Shown: positions 1-7,884 of the stretch, piece by piece
How positions within the stretch are numbered: position 1 is the stretch's first letter
Layout of the letters: the number at the start of each line of letters is the position of its first letter
From: an uncultured archaeon
GTDB taxonomy: Archaea > Thermoproteota > Bathyarchaeia > Bathyarchaeales > Bathycorpusculaceae
Length of the DNA: 64,000 nucleotides
NCBI GenBank assembly: GCA_938023865.1
Contig: CALJDG010000024.1
Coordinates: 1 to 64,000, forward strand
Reading direction: 5' to 3'
Program-made: the position numbers and the translations under genes
Notes under the pieces: generated by a model
Database searches by the model: none
What the model was told of the DNA's origin: nothing
Seen by the model: the letters and a program-made list of their open reading frames with translations, nothing else

Positions 1-1
1 C

Positions 2-1312
2 ACCTTCGTTTTACACTTAGACACAAACTCCATCGAGGTTTTGGGGAAAGAACCCGAAGCAGCCCTTCCCTCGCCTGAAGAGGAGAAAACGATCCTTGAA
101 CTCGCAAAGGACCCGTGGATACATAGGAAAATAATAAATTCCATTGCGCCCTCGATTTACGGCTACGAGCATGTTAAAGAGGCGATAATGTACCTTCTCT
201 TTGGCGGTGTTCCAAAGACGCTTCCAGACATATCAATAAGGGGCGAGCTAAACATTCTTTTGGTGGGCGACCCTGGAACAGCCAAATCCCAACTATTACA
301 GTATGTGGCGCGAGTTGCTCCTAGAGGTCTTTACACTTCTGGTAGGGGAACCACAGCGGCTGGTTTGACTGCGGCGGTTATACGCGAAAAAGGCGGAGGG
401 ATGAGTCTTGAAGCTGGGGCCCTCGTGCTTGCGGATAAGGGAATCGCGTGCATAGATGAGATAGATAAGATGCGCCCTGAAGACCGAGTTGCAATTCATG
501 AAGCCATGGAACAGCACACGGTTTCTGTGGCGAAGGGTGGCATAGTGGCAACCCTTAATGCACGAACAGCCATACTGGCAGCCGCTAACCCAGCATTGGG
601 CAGATATGAATCTAGACGAACAATTGCGGAGAACATTTCGCTTCCAGTAACAATCCTTTCAAGGTTTGATCTAATATTTGTGTTAAGGGATGTTCCGAAC
701 AAGGAAACCGACGGCAAGATGTCAGAGCACATTCTTGAAATTCACCGTAAGGGCTTAAGCCCAATAGAACCACCCATACCCCTAGAACTTCTAAGAAAAT
801 ATGTTAGCTATGCGAAGACAATAAAGCCAGTCTTAACCAGTGAGGCACTCCAACGCCTAAAAGACTTCTATTTAGCAATGCGTTCAGCAAGCGAATCAGA
901 AGGCTCTCCAATTGCGATAACCGCCAGACAACTGGAATCGCTTATACGCCTAGCTGAGGCCAGAGCTAGGGCCTCTCTAAGAACAGAAGTTTTAGCAGAA
1001 GACGCTGAAGCAGCCATAAACATAATGAAGCGCTCCTTAGAGGAAGTTGGAATCGACTTATCCTCCTACAAATTTGACATAGATCTCATAATGACTGGAA
1101 AACCAAAAAGCCTTAGGGACAAGCTGCAGTTGCTACTTTCGTTGTTAGCGGAAATGGAAAAAGAGATAGGCATGGTTGACAAATCCGCCTTAATCAACAG
1201 GCTTGAAGCGGAATACAAGATTCCCAGGATTGAGGCTGAACGCCTAATCAGCCAGCTTCTACGTGAAGGAACCATATACGAGCCTAGGGAAGGCTACTTG
1301 AAAAAGACATGA
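2..1312 (+). CDS. mcm: Replicative helicase MCM, C-terminal part (5' end outside window)
   Basis: ATP-driven 3'-5' replicative helicase that forms a hexameric ring and works with GINS. The reading frame is open back to base 2, and the residues before the first possible start (a TTG at 41) already match the MCM pre-AAA region (SIEVLGKE), so the true start lies upstream of the window. Visible motifs are Walker A GDPGTAKS, Walker B CIDEIDKM, sensor-type AAANP and the arginine-finger segment SRFD. The C-terminal ~90 residues look like the usual winged helix. GINS, primase and PCNA lie within 13 kb, so this is part of an archaeal replication neighbourhood. The gene converges with the PAC2 gene, with 126 bases between them in which I see nothing. 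Confidence 0.97.
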   Translation, partial: TFVLHLDTNSIEVLGKEPEAALPSPEEEKTILELAKDPWIHRKIINSIAPSIYGYEHVKEAIMYLLFGGVPKTLPDISIRGELNILLVGDPGTAKSQLLQYVARVAPRGLYTSGRGTTAAGLTAAVIREKGGGMSLEAGALVLADKGIACIDEIDKMRPEDRVAIHEAMEQHTVSVAKGGIVATLNARTAILAAANPALGRYESRRTIAENISLPVTILSRFDLIFVLRDVPNKETDGKMSEHILEIHRKGLSPIEPPIPLELLRKYVSYAKTIKPVLTSEALQRLKDFYLAMRSASESEGSPIAITARQLESLIRLAEARARASLRTEVLAEDAEAAINIMKRSLEEVGIDLSSYKFDIDLIMTGKPKSLRDKLQLLLSLLAEMEKEIGMVDKSALINRLEAEYKIPRIEAERLISQLLREGTIYEPREGYLKKT

Positions 1313-1438
1313 ACAAACCCTTCTTAAAGTATTATTAAAAGGAAGATGCGAATTATTCTTACGTCTTCCGATGGCGAACAGAACGATGCGCCCTTCCGAC
1401 GGAAAAGAGGAGCAACCGAACAAAATTTTGCCTAAAAG

Positions 1439-2209
1439 TTAAGAAATGTAGGTGATCTTTTTGTCTTCCTCTCTTCGCATCTCTTCAGCTTGCGTTATTC
1501 TTTTTTCCTCAATTTTCCGAAGTCTTGCCATCATGTTTTCGGCCTTGGTGATTTCAGCGTCTAAACCGGCTAAGTCAACATTAATCCTTAAAATTTCAAG
1601 TAAAACTTCTAAGACGCTTTTGGCCGCCTTCGGATCAGGAAGATATCCGCGTGTTTCACCTAAAAGACACAAAGCGTCGATCTTTCTGAACGGCGCTAGG
1701 CCGAGGATCAATCCAGCTGTGCCGACTATTGGGCTTCCCACGGGGCTTATTACGGCTTTTGCGTGTAAAGCCCAATTGAGGAGGTCTTGGCTTGTGGCAG
1801 CTGCCACAACTTTGGGTTTGTCTGTTTCCACTCTGTAGCCGCCTATTGTTATGATAAGTTTTACGCCGTGCTTTTGGGCGAAGTCAAGTATACTGTTTGA
1901 AATTTCATATTGCCCCTCGATAGTTTGGGCTTGACTGTCTCCGGTGAAAAGGATCAAGTCGTTTTCTCCGTTATTGTTTTTCCAGAAGTAAAAAGTGCCC
2001 CGCACAAGTCTGACGCTTCCCTTCTTGCTTACAAGCACAAAGTACGGAAAATGCGGTGAATACAAATATGCAAGTTTTTGTGCCTTCAACTGTTTAATTA
2101 AGTAGCGGGTGGCAATTTTCCCCACAAGCCCCAATCCTGGAAGACCCTCAATCAATATCGGGTTTTTTAACTCAGTCTTCGTTAACTCCTTAATTATCGT
2201 CTCTTTCAT
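1439..2209 (-). CDS. PAC2-family protein (proteasome assembly chaperone-like)
   Basis: 256 residues with the PAC2 start pattern IEGLPGLGLVGKIA, the central LILFTGDSQAQ and IITIGGYR segments, and a charged helical tail. The family includes archaeal PbaA/PbaB-like proteins and eukaryotic proteasome assembly chaperones, so a role in assembling the 20S proteasome or a related ring is inferred. Its ATG overlaps the Nop10 stop codon (ATGA), which places it last in the tightly packed minus-strand operon L44e-S27e-aIF2alpha-Nop10-PAC2, a neighbourhood known in many archaea. A paralog lies at 28158-28907. Confidence 0.88.
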   Translation of the reverse strand: MKETIIKELTKTELKNPILIEGLPGLGLVGKIATRYLIKQLKAQKLAYLYSPHFPYFVLVSKKGSVRLVRGTFYFWKNNNGENDLILFTGDSQAQTIEGQYEISNSILDFAQKHGVKLIITIGGYRVETDKPKVVAAATSQDLLNWALHAKAVISPVGSPIVGTAGLILGLAPFRKIDALCLLGETRGYLPDPKAAKSVLEVLLEILRINVDLAGLDAEITKAENMMARLRKIEEKRITQAEEMRREEDKKITYIS

Positions 2210-2376
2210 TTAACATGCGCCTCTCTTTTCAAAGCCATTCTGTATTTGAGATATTTATCCTCTGGCGAAAACTTAGGTGGATGCGGCACCCGCACTGGCC
2301 CACCACAGTATGGGCACCATTCCTTTTTTAGGGTATACCTTTTGCATTTCCCACATTTCCTCAGTAGCCAAGCCAC
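2206..2376 (-). CDS. nop10: H/ACA ribonucleoprotein Nop10
   Basis: A 56-residue protein found by translating the gap between aIF2 alpha and PAC2. It has the Nop10 zinc ribbon (RKCGKCKRYTLK then WCPYCGGP) and the conserved PHPPKFSPEDKY segment that contacts Cbf5. Nop10 is a core subunit of the H/ACA RNP that isomerises uridine to pseudouridine in rRNA. The start is GTG, directly after the TAG stop of aIF2 alpha, and the TGA stop overlaps the ATG of the next gene, so translation is probably coupled. Length is normal for archaeal Nop10. Confidence 0.96.
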   Translation of the reverse strand: MAWLLRKCGKCKRYTLKKEWCPYCGGPVRVPHPPKFSPEDKYLKYRMALKREAHVK

Positions 2377-3165
2377 CTACTTTTCCCTTCTAAAAACCCC
2401 TTGTCCGCCAGCCTTAATAACGGTTGAAACAACGTTTTCGGCAACTCTCTGCAAAACCGTCTCTGCATGCTTATAATTATCAGCTAAAACCTCAACGCAG
2501 TACCTTGGCGCCGCCATAACATAAAACCGAATATTGACCCCCCGAGTTTTCTCAGTTTTCTTAGCGTTCAAAAAGGCCTCCTTAATGATTTCCACACCGT
2601 TAGGCTTCAAGCAGTGGAGCTCAACTATCCCCTTAATTTTAACTGTTGGTAGGCGAATCCTTTCCTTTGCAACCTCCACAAAAACCTCAGCCAGTTCCTT
2701 GGAAACACCTATTTTGTTTAAAACTTCTGCGCCCTCTTTTGCGGCTTTCTCAAATCCCTCATACAAGCCATATTCCTTTTCAATGAGTGCCCCAGCCTTC
2801 TCGTAAGTTTCGTCCACGGATAAGCCAGCCTTTTCCGCAACACTTCTGAGAAGTGCCTCAGCTTTTCGCTCCTTTTTCCAAGAAAGCATCTTCTCAATTT
2901 TCTCTCTCTTTGTTACTCTCCTGAGAGATAAATCTATATGACCCTTTTCTTCGTCAACTCGCAAAACTTTTAAAACAACCTTTTGCCCTTCTCGAACAAA
3001 ATCCCGTATATTCCTAATCCATGAAGAGGCAACCTCAGAAATGTGGAGGAGACCCCTCTTATCAAACTCGTCTAGCCTAACATAAGCCCCATAATCAGTA
3101 ATAGTCTCCACAGTAGCTATAACCAAGTCGCCAACTTCCGGCCACTCTTGTTTTCTCAAAGACAT
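2377..3165 (-). CDS. Translation initiation factor aIF2 alpha subunit
   Basis: Alpha subunit of the trimeric factor aIF2 that delivers initiator Met-tRNA to the small ribosomal subunit. The 262-residue length is typical. The N-terminal S1 domain (about residues 10-85) shows GDLVIATVETITDYGAYV, DEFDKRGLLHISE and the VLRVDEEKGHIDLSLRRV end, followed by a helical middle domain and an alpha-beta C-terminal domain (VNIRFYVMAAPRY). The gene sits between S27e (12 bases upstream) and Nop10 (abutting), the usual archaeal order. Confidence 0.96.
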   Translation of the reverse strand: MSLRKQEWPEVGDLVIATVETITDYGAYVRLDEFDKRGLLHISEVASSWIRNIRDFVREGQKVVLKVLRVDEEKGHIDLSLRRVTKREKIEKMLSWKKERKAEALLRSVAEKAGLSVDETYEKAGALIEKEYGLYEGFEKAAKEGAEVLNKIGVSKELAEVFVEVAKERIRLPTVKIKGIVELHCLKPNGVEIIKEAFLNAKKTEKTRGVNIRFYVMAAPRYCVEVLADNYKHAETVLQRVAENVVSTVIKAGGQGVFRREK

Positions 3166-3177
3166 CCTGTAACCATC

Positions 3178-3375
3178 TCACTCAAAAATGATTACAACCT
3201 CACCCTTAACGGTTGCTTTTCCACCAGAAGGCTCAGCCAGCTCAGCACCACAGACATTACACGTAACCTTATTTACGGCGTGGCTGAAAATTATCTGCTC
3301 ATTCCCACACTTCAAACATTTAACCCTAATAAAAGCGCTTTTAGGTTTCGGAATAAGCTTCTCCCACTCGGCCAT
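3178..3375 (-). CDS. rps27e: 30S ribosomal protein S27e
   Basis: 65 residues, the normal archaeal length. It contains the C-x2-C...C-x2-C zinc ribbon (VKCLKCGNEQ, VTCNVCGAEL) and the family's PSGGKA segment. It is a zinc-binding small-subunit protein. It lies 23 bases after L44e and 12 bases before aIF2 alpha in the same minus-strand operon. Confidence 0.96.
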   Translation of the reverse strand: MAEWEKLIPKPKSAFIRVKCLKCGNEQIIFSHAVNKVTCNVCGAELAEPSGGKATVKGEVVIIFE

Positions 3376-3398
3376 AGGCTCCTCTCCAAAATATCATT

Positions 3399-3674
3399 TT
3401 ATGCTATAACAAGTTTCCTTAACCTTATCCCTTCTTTATGCCTCGTGTAACCACAAACCTTACACTTCAGCTTCAAAGTCTGTTTCTTGGTAGTTTTAGC
3501 AAATTTCCTTTGCAACGGATACTTCTGCCCACCATAACCCTTCTTCTCCCTTTCATGATGACGTTCCCCTTTAGCCAAAGCCCTACGCTTACCCGCCTTA
3601 TAAAGCGAAACCGAGTGAACCTGATGCACCTTACACCTAGGACAGTAAGTTCTAACCTCCTTCGGCACGTTCAC
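3399..3674 (-). CDS. rpl44e: 50S ribosomal protein L44e
   Basis: 91 residues from a GTG start that reads VNVPKEVRTYCPRC, which matches the usual L44e N-terminus. The frame is open for 20 more codons upstream (to an ATG at 3734), but those residues are hydrophobic and do not fit the family, so I reject that start. Two zinc-ligand pairs are visible (YCPRCKVH and CKVCGY), plus the very basic GYGGQKYPLQRKFAKTTKK centre. L44e binds near the E site of the large subunit. It is the first gene of the operon running to PAC2. Confidence 0.94.
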   Translation of the reverse strand: MNVPKEVRTYCPRCKVHQVHSVSLYKAGKRRALAKGERHHEREKKGYGGQKYPLQRKFAKTTKKQTLKLKCKVCGYTRHKEGIRLRKLVIA

Positions 3675-3787
3675 CCCAAACACCAGCTTGCATACGAACA
3701 ACGTATATGCTATTATACTTTTCGCAATTTTCAAAAAGGCTTAAGTGATATGTAGTGAAATTATGACATCAAAAAGAAAGGGTCAAA

Positions 3788-4849
3788 ATGCAAGAAAAAC
3801 TGCGAAATCTCATACAAACATTAAAACGCAAAACTCGAAACTTCATACAAACATTAAGAAATCCTACAAATCTAATAAAAATAATTCCAATTTTTTCATT
3901 TAGCATATCATTACTCATACTATATTTCATTTATCCAAAATCCTATGAAGCAACATGGAAAGGAAGAACGTACTACCTTTTCTTTTTATGGCTTATATTC
4001 CTAGAACTCATATTGAATTGGGAAAAGATTCAGGTTAAGATTCAGAAGTTAAAGTCCATTAGATTTATTTCTTTATTAATTTTAGTTTTAATGCCAGTGG
4101 CATACGTTTTCATTGCCAATTTTGCAGGATTAAACATGGCAATCGTGGAAGTATCTCCAAAACATTACTATCCTGGCGCCGATCCCTACTATTGGGCAAG
4201 ATTGATGCCTCTCTCAGTTGAATATTTAGTCTTCGCGTTACTTTTCGCATTAATGATTTTAGCAGCATATGGAAAAGGAAGCCTGAGTATATTTTCACTT
4301 CCACTTTCCTTTATAGTAATTATTGGTTCAATTTACATGATGGATAATATTTATCCATTTGGAGAGTTTGCACCATTTCAAGTTATTGTTCCGACTACAA
4401 CAGCTCTTGCAGCGAAATTTTTGAATTTTATGGGCTATCAGACAAGAATAGCTGGAGAAGTTTACGGGACACCTCGCTTAATTGTTTGGAACGAGAAGGG
4501 TATAGCCTCCTATGGAATAGCTTGGCCGTGTTCGGGTGTTGACAGCCTCTTGTTATACTCGGTCGTTACCATCCTTTTTCTTAATAACAGCTTCATAACG
4601 AGGAAGCGGAGCGTAATATACTTCCTCATAGGTGCAATGGTCACCTACTTGATAAACATTTCGAGAATAGCCACAATCTTTATCATAGCGATAAATCATG
4701 GCACCTATTCTCCCGAAGTTCAACGATTTCACGATTATTACGGTCCATTATATTCCATCACTTGGATCGTATTCTACCCGCTGTTTATACTAATGGTTCA
4801 CTTCTTATGGTCCAAATTGAAGAGGAAGAGCTCAAAGGATTCTGCCTAA
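3788..4849 (+). CDS. Archaeosortase/exosortase-family transpeptidase
   Basis: A 353-residue multi-pass membrane protein with the exosortase/archaeosortase catalytic triad: Cys248 in WPCSGVDSLLLY, Arg293 in INISRIA and His315 in RFHDYYG, each at the edge of a membrane helix. The family cleaves C-terminal sorting tails of secreted proteins and is thought to join the new C-terminus to a lipid, anchoring surface glycoproteins. About eight hydrophobic segments follow a basic N-terminal tail of ~30 residues. I see no protein in this window with a matching C-terminal tripartite signal, so its substrate lies elsewhere. Glycan-related genes follow within 7 kb. The gene is AT-rich compared with its ribosomal neighbours. 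The subfamily cannot be told by eye. Confidence 0.88.
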   Translation: MQEKLRNLIQTLKRKTRNFIQTLRNPTNLIKIIPIFSFSISLLILYFIYPKSYEATWKGRTYYLFFLWLIFLELILNWEKIQVKIQKLKSIRFISLLILVLMPVAYVFIANFAGLNMAIVEVSPKHYYPGADPYYWARLMPLSVEYLVFALLFALMILAAYGKGSLSIFSLPLSFIVIIGSIYMMDNIYPFGEFAPFQVIVPTTTALAAKFLNFMGYQTRIAGEVYGTPRLIVWNEKGIASYGIAWPCSGVDSLLLYSVVTILFLNNSFITRKRSVIYFLIGAMVTYLINISRIATIFIIAINHGTYSPEVQRFHDYYGPLYSITWIVFYPLFILMVHFLWSKLKRKSSKDSA

Positions 4850-4853
4850 ATCC

Positions 4854-5405
4854 TTATGAAGAGAGGGAAATCTTTCGAGCTAATTCCCTTTTCATCAGGG
4901 CTTCAGCATTTTCAAAAGGTAGAGATGCAACGTCCTCAACTTTAAATGGACCATACACTTTAAGATCTAAGCCCACAATTGAAGGAGTATCCTTCAAAAA
5001 GCGTACAACAACGTTTTTACGTGTTTGTGTACGTTCAAGACTTATTTTTTGCCTCTGAATGAGTTCAGCTACAAAATTTTTGTAGGAGTGGGCAAGGCCT
5101 GAGATGTCCTTTAAAATTTCTCTTTCTTCGCTTGTTAAATAGTCTATCGGAATTTTTACCCCGATAATCAGTTTTTTCACTAACTTTTTATGACGCAATT
5201 TTGCAAGTTCCCAAATCATATGTTTAACGCCTTCCAATTCTTTCATTAACAAAAACCCTTTTAATGTTCTTTTGTCGATCATCCGCATTTCTTCCCTAAT
5301 TCTCCTTAAGTATTCAGCGATTTGAGGATAAAAGTCGTCGGGGAGTCTCGTAAGCTCGGTATTTTCATTTTCTTTCAGCCAGCACTCATATACTAAGTTA
5401 TACAT
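4854..5405 (-). CDS. GINS complex subunit (archaeal Gins51-type)
   Basis: 183 residues from an ATG that overlaps the PriS stop by one base (TAATG). An alternative start 10 codons upstream lies inside priS and is less likely. The helical A domain comes first (MYNLVYECWLKE and charged helices), followed by the small beta B domain near the C-terminus (VVVRFLKDTPSIVGLDLKVY, GPFKVEDVASLP), the order of the Gins51 subfamily. GINS bridges MCM and RecJ/Cdc45 in the archaeal replisome. Coupling to priS and proximity to mcm support this role. Confidence 0.9.
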   Translation of the reverse strand: MYNLVYECWLKENENTELTRLPDDFYPQIAEYLRRIREEMRMIDKRTLKGFLLMKELEGVKHMIWELAKLRHKKLVKKLIIGVKIPIDYLTSEEREILKDISGLAHSYKNFVAELIQRQKISLERTQTRKNVVVRFLKDTPSIVGLDLKVYGPFKVEDVASLPFENAEALMKRELARKISLSS

Positions 5406-6598
5406 TATTCCATAACCTCCGCTTTTCCCTTGCAAATAAGAAGCAGCGCCGCAGCTGTTGGTAACGTAATTTTTTGATTTTTATAAGGACCAAAAGTTTC
5501 ATCTCCAAGCCTGAATTCTGGGGCATCTGATATAAATATGGATACTGTGCCTTTTTCAAAGGCTACAGCCTTGTTGAACGGATCAAAACTTTCAATATTG
5601 CTAACGGGAAGCCACGTTTTTTTAAGCCCGGTTTTTCCATGCAAAGTTCCAGGTAATCTTATTAGACGGTGAATATCAGTGGTCACGACAGTATCGATCT
5701 TTGCGGATTGCATATTACAAACATGTTCCATTATTCGCTTAATCGTTTCCTGACCTAAACCTTTAATTTTTCGCCACGCCTCCAATTGCCAATCTTTGAG
5801 AAGAACACTTTTATTCTGTATAATTGCTTTGGCTACATTACTTCTTATCCCAATTTTTCTGAGGTCATCCTCTTCCGCTTTACAGATGAATTCTAAAATG
5901 CCCATGTAAGCGCGCTTACTCCAACCATGTAGAATTCGTTGAGTTGTTTGGTGTGGTTCAGCATTAAAGCCCAAACCAGTTACATAATCAACAATCTCTT
6001 TTCTTGCTGTAGCGTCCAACGACAAGATTGCTTCGCTTTCAATTTGAACGTGATAGCCACGGTGCCCTGAAAAAAACACTTTAATCTCTTTATCAGAAAA
6101 ACCAAAGTCATCCATTAGCATGCCTAAAAGTTTAATCGTTTCTGCTTTTGCCGATTCGAGGCATATTTCACAAGGCCACGTGATTACACTAAACCTTTCG
6201 CCATTACATACAGGACATTTTTCCGGAGTTATTCCTTTTCCAACGAAACCACAATCACCACAAATCCACTCGTCATGGACTTTATCGCAACTAGTCGGTA
6301 TATGGTCAGCATCAACATCAAAAATTAAATCCGCACCCAACCATCCCTTTTGATCCATCTCCGCCGTCGGATTTTCATAATAAGCACAAGAATAATAAGC
6401 GTCCATAGGAACGGAAGACCTCAGAAAACTCCGCAGAGCTTCAAAATCGTCAAAACTTTTATGGCGAAGCATAAAACCTTCAAATAAGACGAAGCCAAAC
6501 TCACGTTTTTCTATTTTTGAAGGCGTTTCCGAAAAGTAATTTTCTCTATAATATTCACTGAACATGTTTCGAACGAAGTTGCATGGTTTTTGATTCAA
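5405..6598 (-). CDS. priS: DNA primase small (catalytic) subunit PriS
   Basis: 397-residue archaeal/eukaryal-type primase catalytic subunit, which makes RNA/DNA primers with PriL. The catalytic acidic motif is LIFDVDADH (Asp94 and Asp96), followed by a zinc module with CGDCGFVG, CPVCNG and WPCEICLE, then the nucleotide-binding FSGHRGYH segment. The later RLPGTLHGKTGL segment is also typical. The chosen start is TTG, preceded by a purine-rich site 6 bases away; ATG at codon 12 is an alternative. It is cotranscribed with GINS. Confidence 0.96.
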   Translation of the reverse strand: MNQKPCNFVRNMFSEYYRENYFSETPSKIEKREFGFVLFEGFMLRHKSFDDFEALRSFLRSSVPMDAYYSCAYYENPTAEMDQKGWLGADLIFDVDADHIPTSCDKVHDEWICGDCGFVGKGITPEKCPVCNGERFSVITWPCEICLESAKAETIKLLGMLMDDFGFSDKEIKVFFSGHRGYHVQIESEAILSLDATARKEIVDYVTGLGFNAEPHQTTQRILHGWSKRAYMGILEFICKAEEDDLRKIGIRSNVAKAIIQNKSVLLKDWQLEAWRKIKGLGQETIKRIMEHVCNMQSAKIDTVVTTDIHRLIRLPGTLHGKTGLKKTWLPVSNIESFDPFNKAVAFEKGTVSIFISDAPEFRLGDETFGPYKNQKITLPTAAALLLICKGKAEVME

Positions 6599-6702
6599 TT
6601 TCTTCCTCTCCTCTCTTGATATAGATTCAAAGCCTAAAATAGTATCGCCGGAAATTATTTTGCAGGAGTCTGATTATGCATCAAAGCATAATTTAGAAAG
6701 AA

Positions 6703-6711
6703 TTTTATATT
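6703..6711 (+). promoter_or_regulatory. TATA box of the GT4 glycosyltransferase gene
   Basis: The sequence TTTTATATT matches an archaeal box A. Transcription would begin about 25 bases downstream, near 6735, which rules out the ORF start at 6715 and supports the ATG at 6769. Confidence 0.5.
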
Positions 6712-6768
6712 CACTTGTATTTCTCATTCTTTCAACTTCGTAATAATTTGATTGATCAAAGTATAACT

Positions 6769-7884
6769 ATGAGGATGATAAATGTGAAGAAAGTATTCAT
6801 AATTACGGATCCTCTGGTAACGAGTTTTGGTTCTGTAAGACCTCCGCTTTTGTTGTCAAAGGAGCTTAGTAGATGCGGGTTTGATGTAATAATTTCGTCC
6901 CCCCGAGTAAGTGACGATGTTAGAAAACTGATTGAAGGGCACGTCAAAATCATATCGTTAAACATGAACTTCTATATTACACGGCAACTTCCTACTTTCG
7001 AAGCATGGTTGCGTTGTCTTGTTAGATTATGTAAAACGCCTTGCCCCTTAGAGGATTTTCTTGTAATCAACTTTTCTTCGTCTGTCATGGTAAGGTCCCA
7101 TGTTTATTACGCTCAAGGTCCTATGACACGGGCGCTTGATGACATGCGCCCTGAAATGCCAAGTCAATACCGTCATTCCTATCGCTTAGCTTCATGGCTT
7201 CTGAGGATTCTGGAAAAGAAAATGGTGTTTAGATATCGCAAATTATCGAATCTCTTTATAGCTAACTCAAAGTTTTGTAAGTCGATGTATGAGGACTGGG
7301 GTGTTAACGTAAACAAGGTCATATACCCTCCCCTCGACCGTAGTCTTTTCAAACCTACAACATCAAAACCCTCAGGCGATTATGTGTTAACATATTTTGG
7401 AGTGTATGGCAAAGAGGCAAAATTTTCTGTTATCAAGAAGGTAGCCGATAAAGGTGTAAAAATCAAGGCCTTCGGCTCAAAAACCCCTCACATACCCGTT
7501 TACATTCTAAAACATCCAAACATAGAAACATTAGGCATGTTGACAAATGAAGAGCTTATTAAGTTATACTCAAATGCGCTCTATACACTTTTTACATTTA
7601 CCCACGAACCTTTTGGCTATGTACCTGCAGAAAGCATGGCATGCGGAACGCCAGTCCTAACATATAATAGACAGGGACCTGGTGAAACTGTAATTAATGG
7701 GCAAACAGGGTGGGCTGTGGACAGCGATTGGGAACTGATAGAAACTGCCTCAAAGTTATGGGTAGAAGGATACCCTCAAGTTATGAGAAGCGAATGCAGA
7801 AAAAGGGTTTTAGAATTTGACTCGAAAGTAATCGCCACGCAATGGCTTGAAACTCTTCAAGAGATAGACGCTCAGAAAAGTTAG
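6769..7884 (+). CDS. GT4-type glycosyltransferase
   Basis: 371 residues of GT-B fold. The C-terminal donor-binding half has the family E-x7-E motif (EPFGYVPAES followed by MACGTPVLTY) and a GETVINGQTGWAV loop; the N-terminal half begins KVFIITDPL and has GSVRPPLLLSKEL. It likely transfers a nucleotide-activated sugar in synthesis of a surface glycan or N-glycan. The frame is open from 6715, but the TATA box makes the ATG at 6769 (or the one at 6775) more likely. Its stop overlaps that of the convergent DUF2079 gene by 4 bases. Substrate is unknown. Confidence 0.85.
   Translation: MRMINVKKVFIITDPLVTSFGSVRPPLLLSKELSRCGFDVIISSPRVSDDVRKLIEGHVKIISLNMNFYITRQLPTFEAWLRCLVRLCKTPCPLEDFLVINFSSSVMVRSHVYYAQGPMTRALDDMRPEMPSQYRHSYRLASWLLRILEKKMVFRYRKLSNLFIANSKFCKSMYEDWGVNVNKVIYPPLDRSLFKPTTSKPSGDYVLTYFGVYGKEAKFSVIKKVADKGVKIKAFGSKTPHIPVYILKHPNIETLGMLTNEELIKLYSNALYTLFTFTHEPFGYVPAESMACGTPVLTYNRQGPGETVINGQTGWAVDSDWELIETASKLWVEGYPQVMRSECRKRVLEFDSKVIATQWLETLQEIDAQKS

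Noticed and set aside
1313-1438. Possible small RNA between mcm and PAC2
   Set aside because: No C/D box pair, no stable inverted repeat and no promoter; nothing to support it.
3675-3734. 20-residue extension of L44e to an ATG
   Set aside because: The added residues do not resemble L44e, whose usual N-terminus begins at the GTG at 3674.
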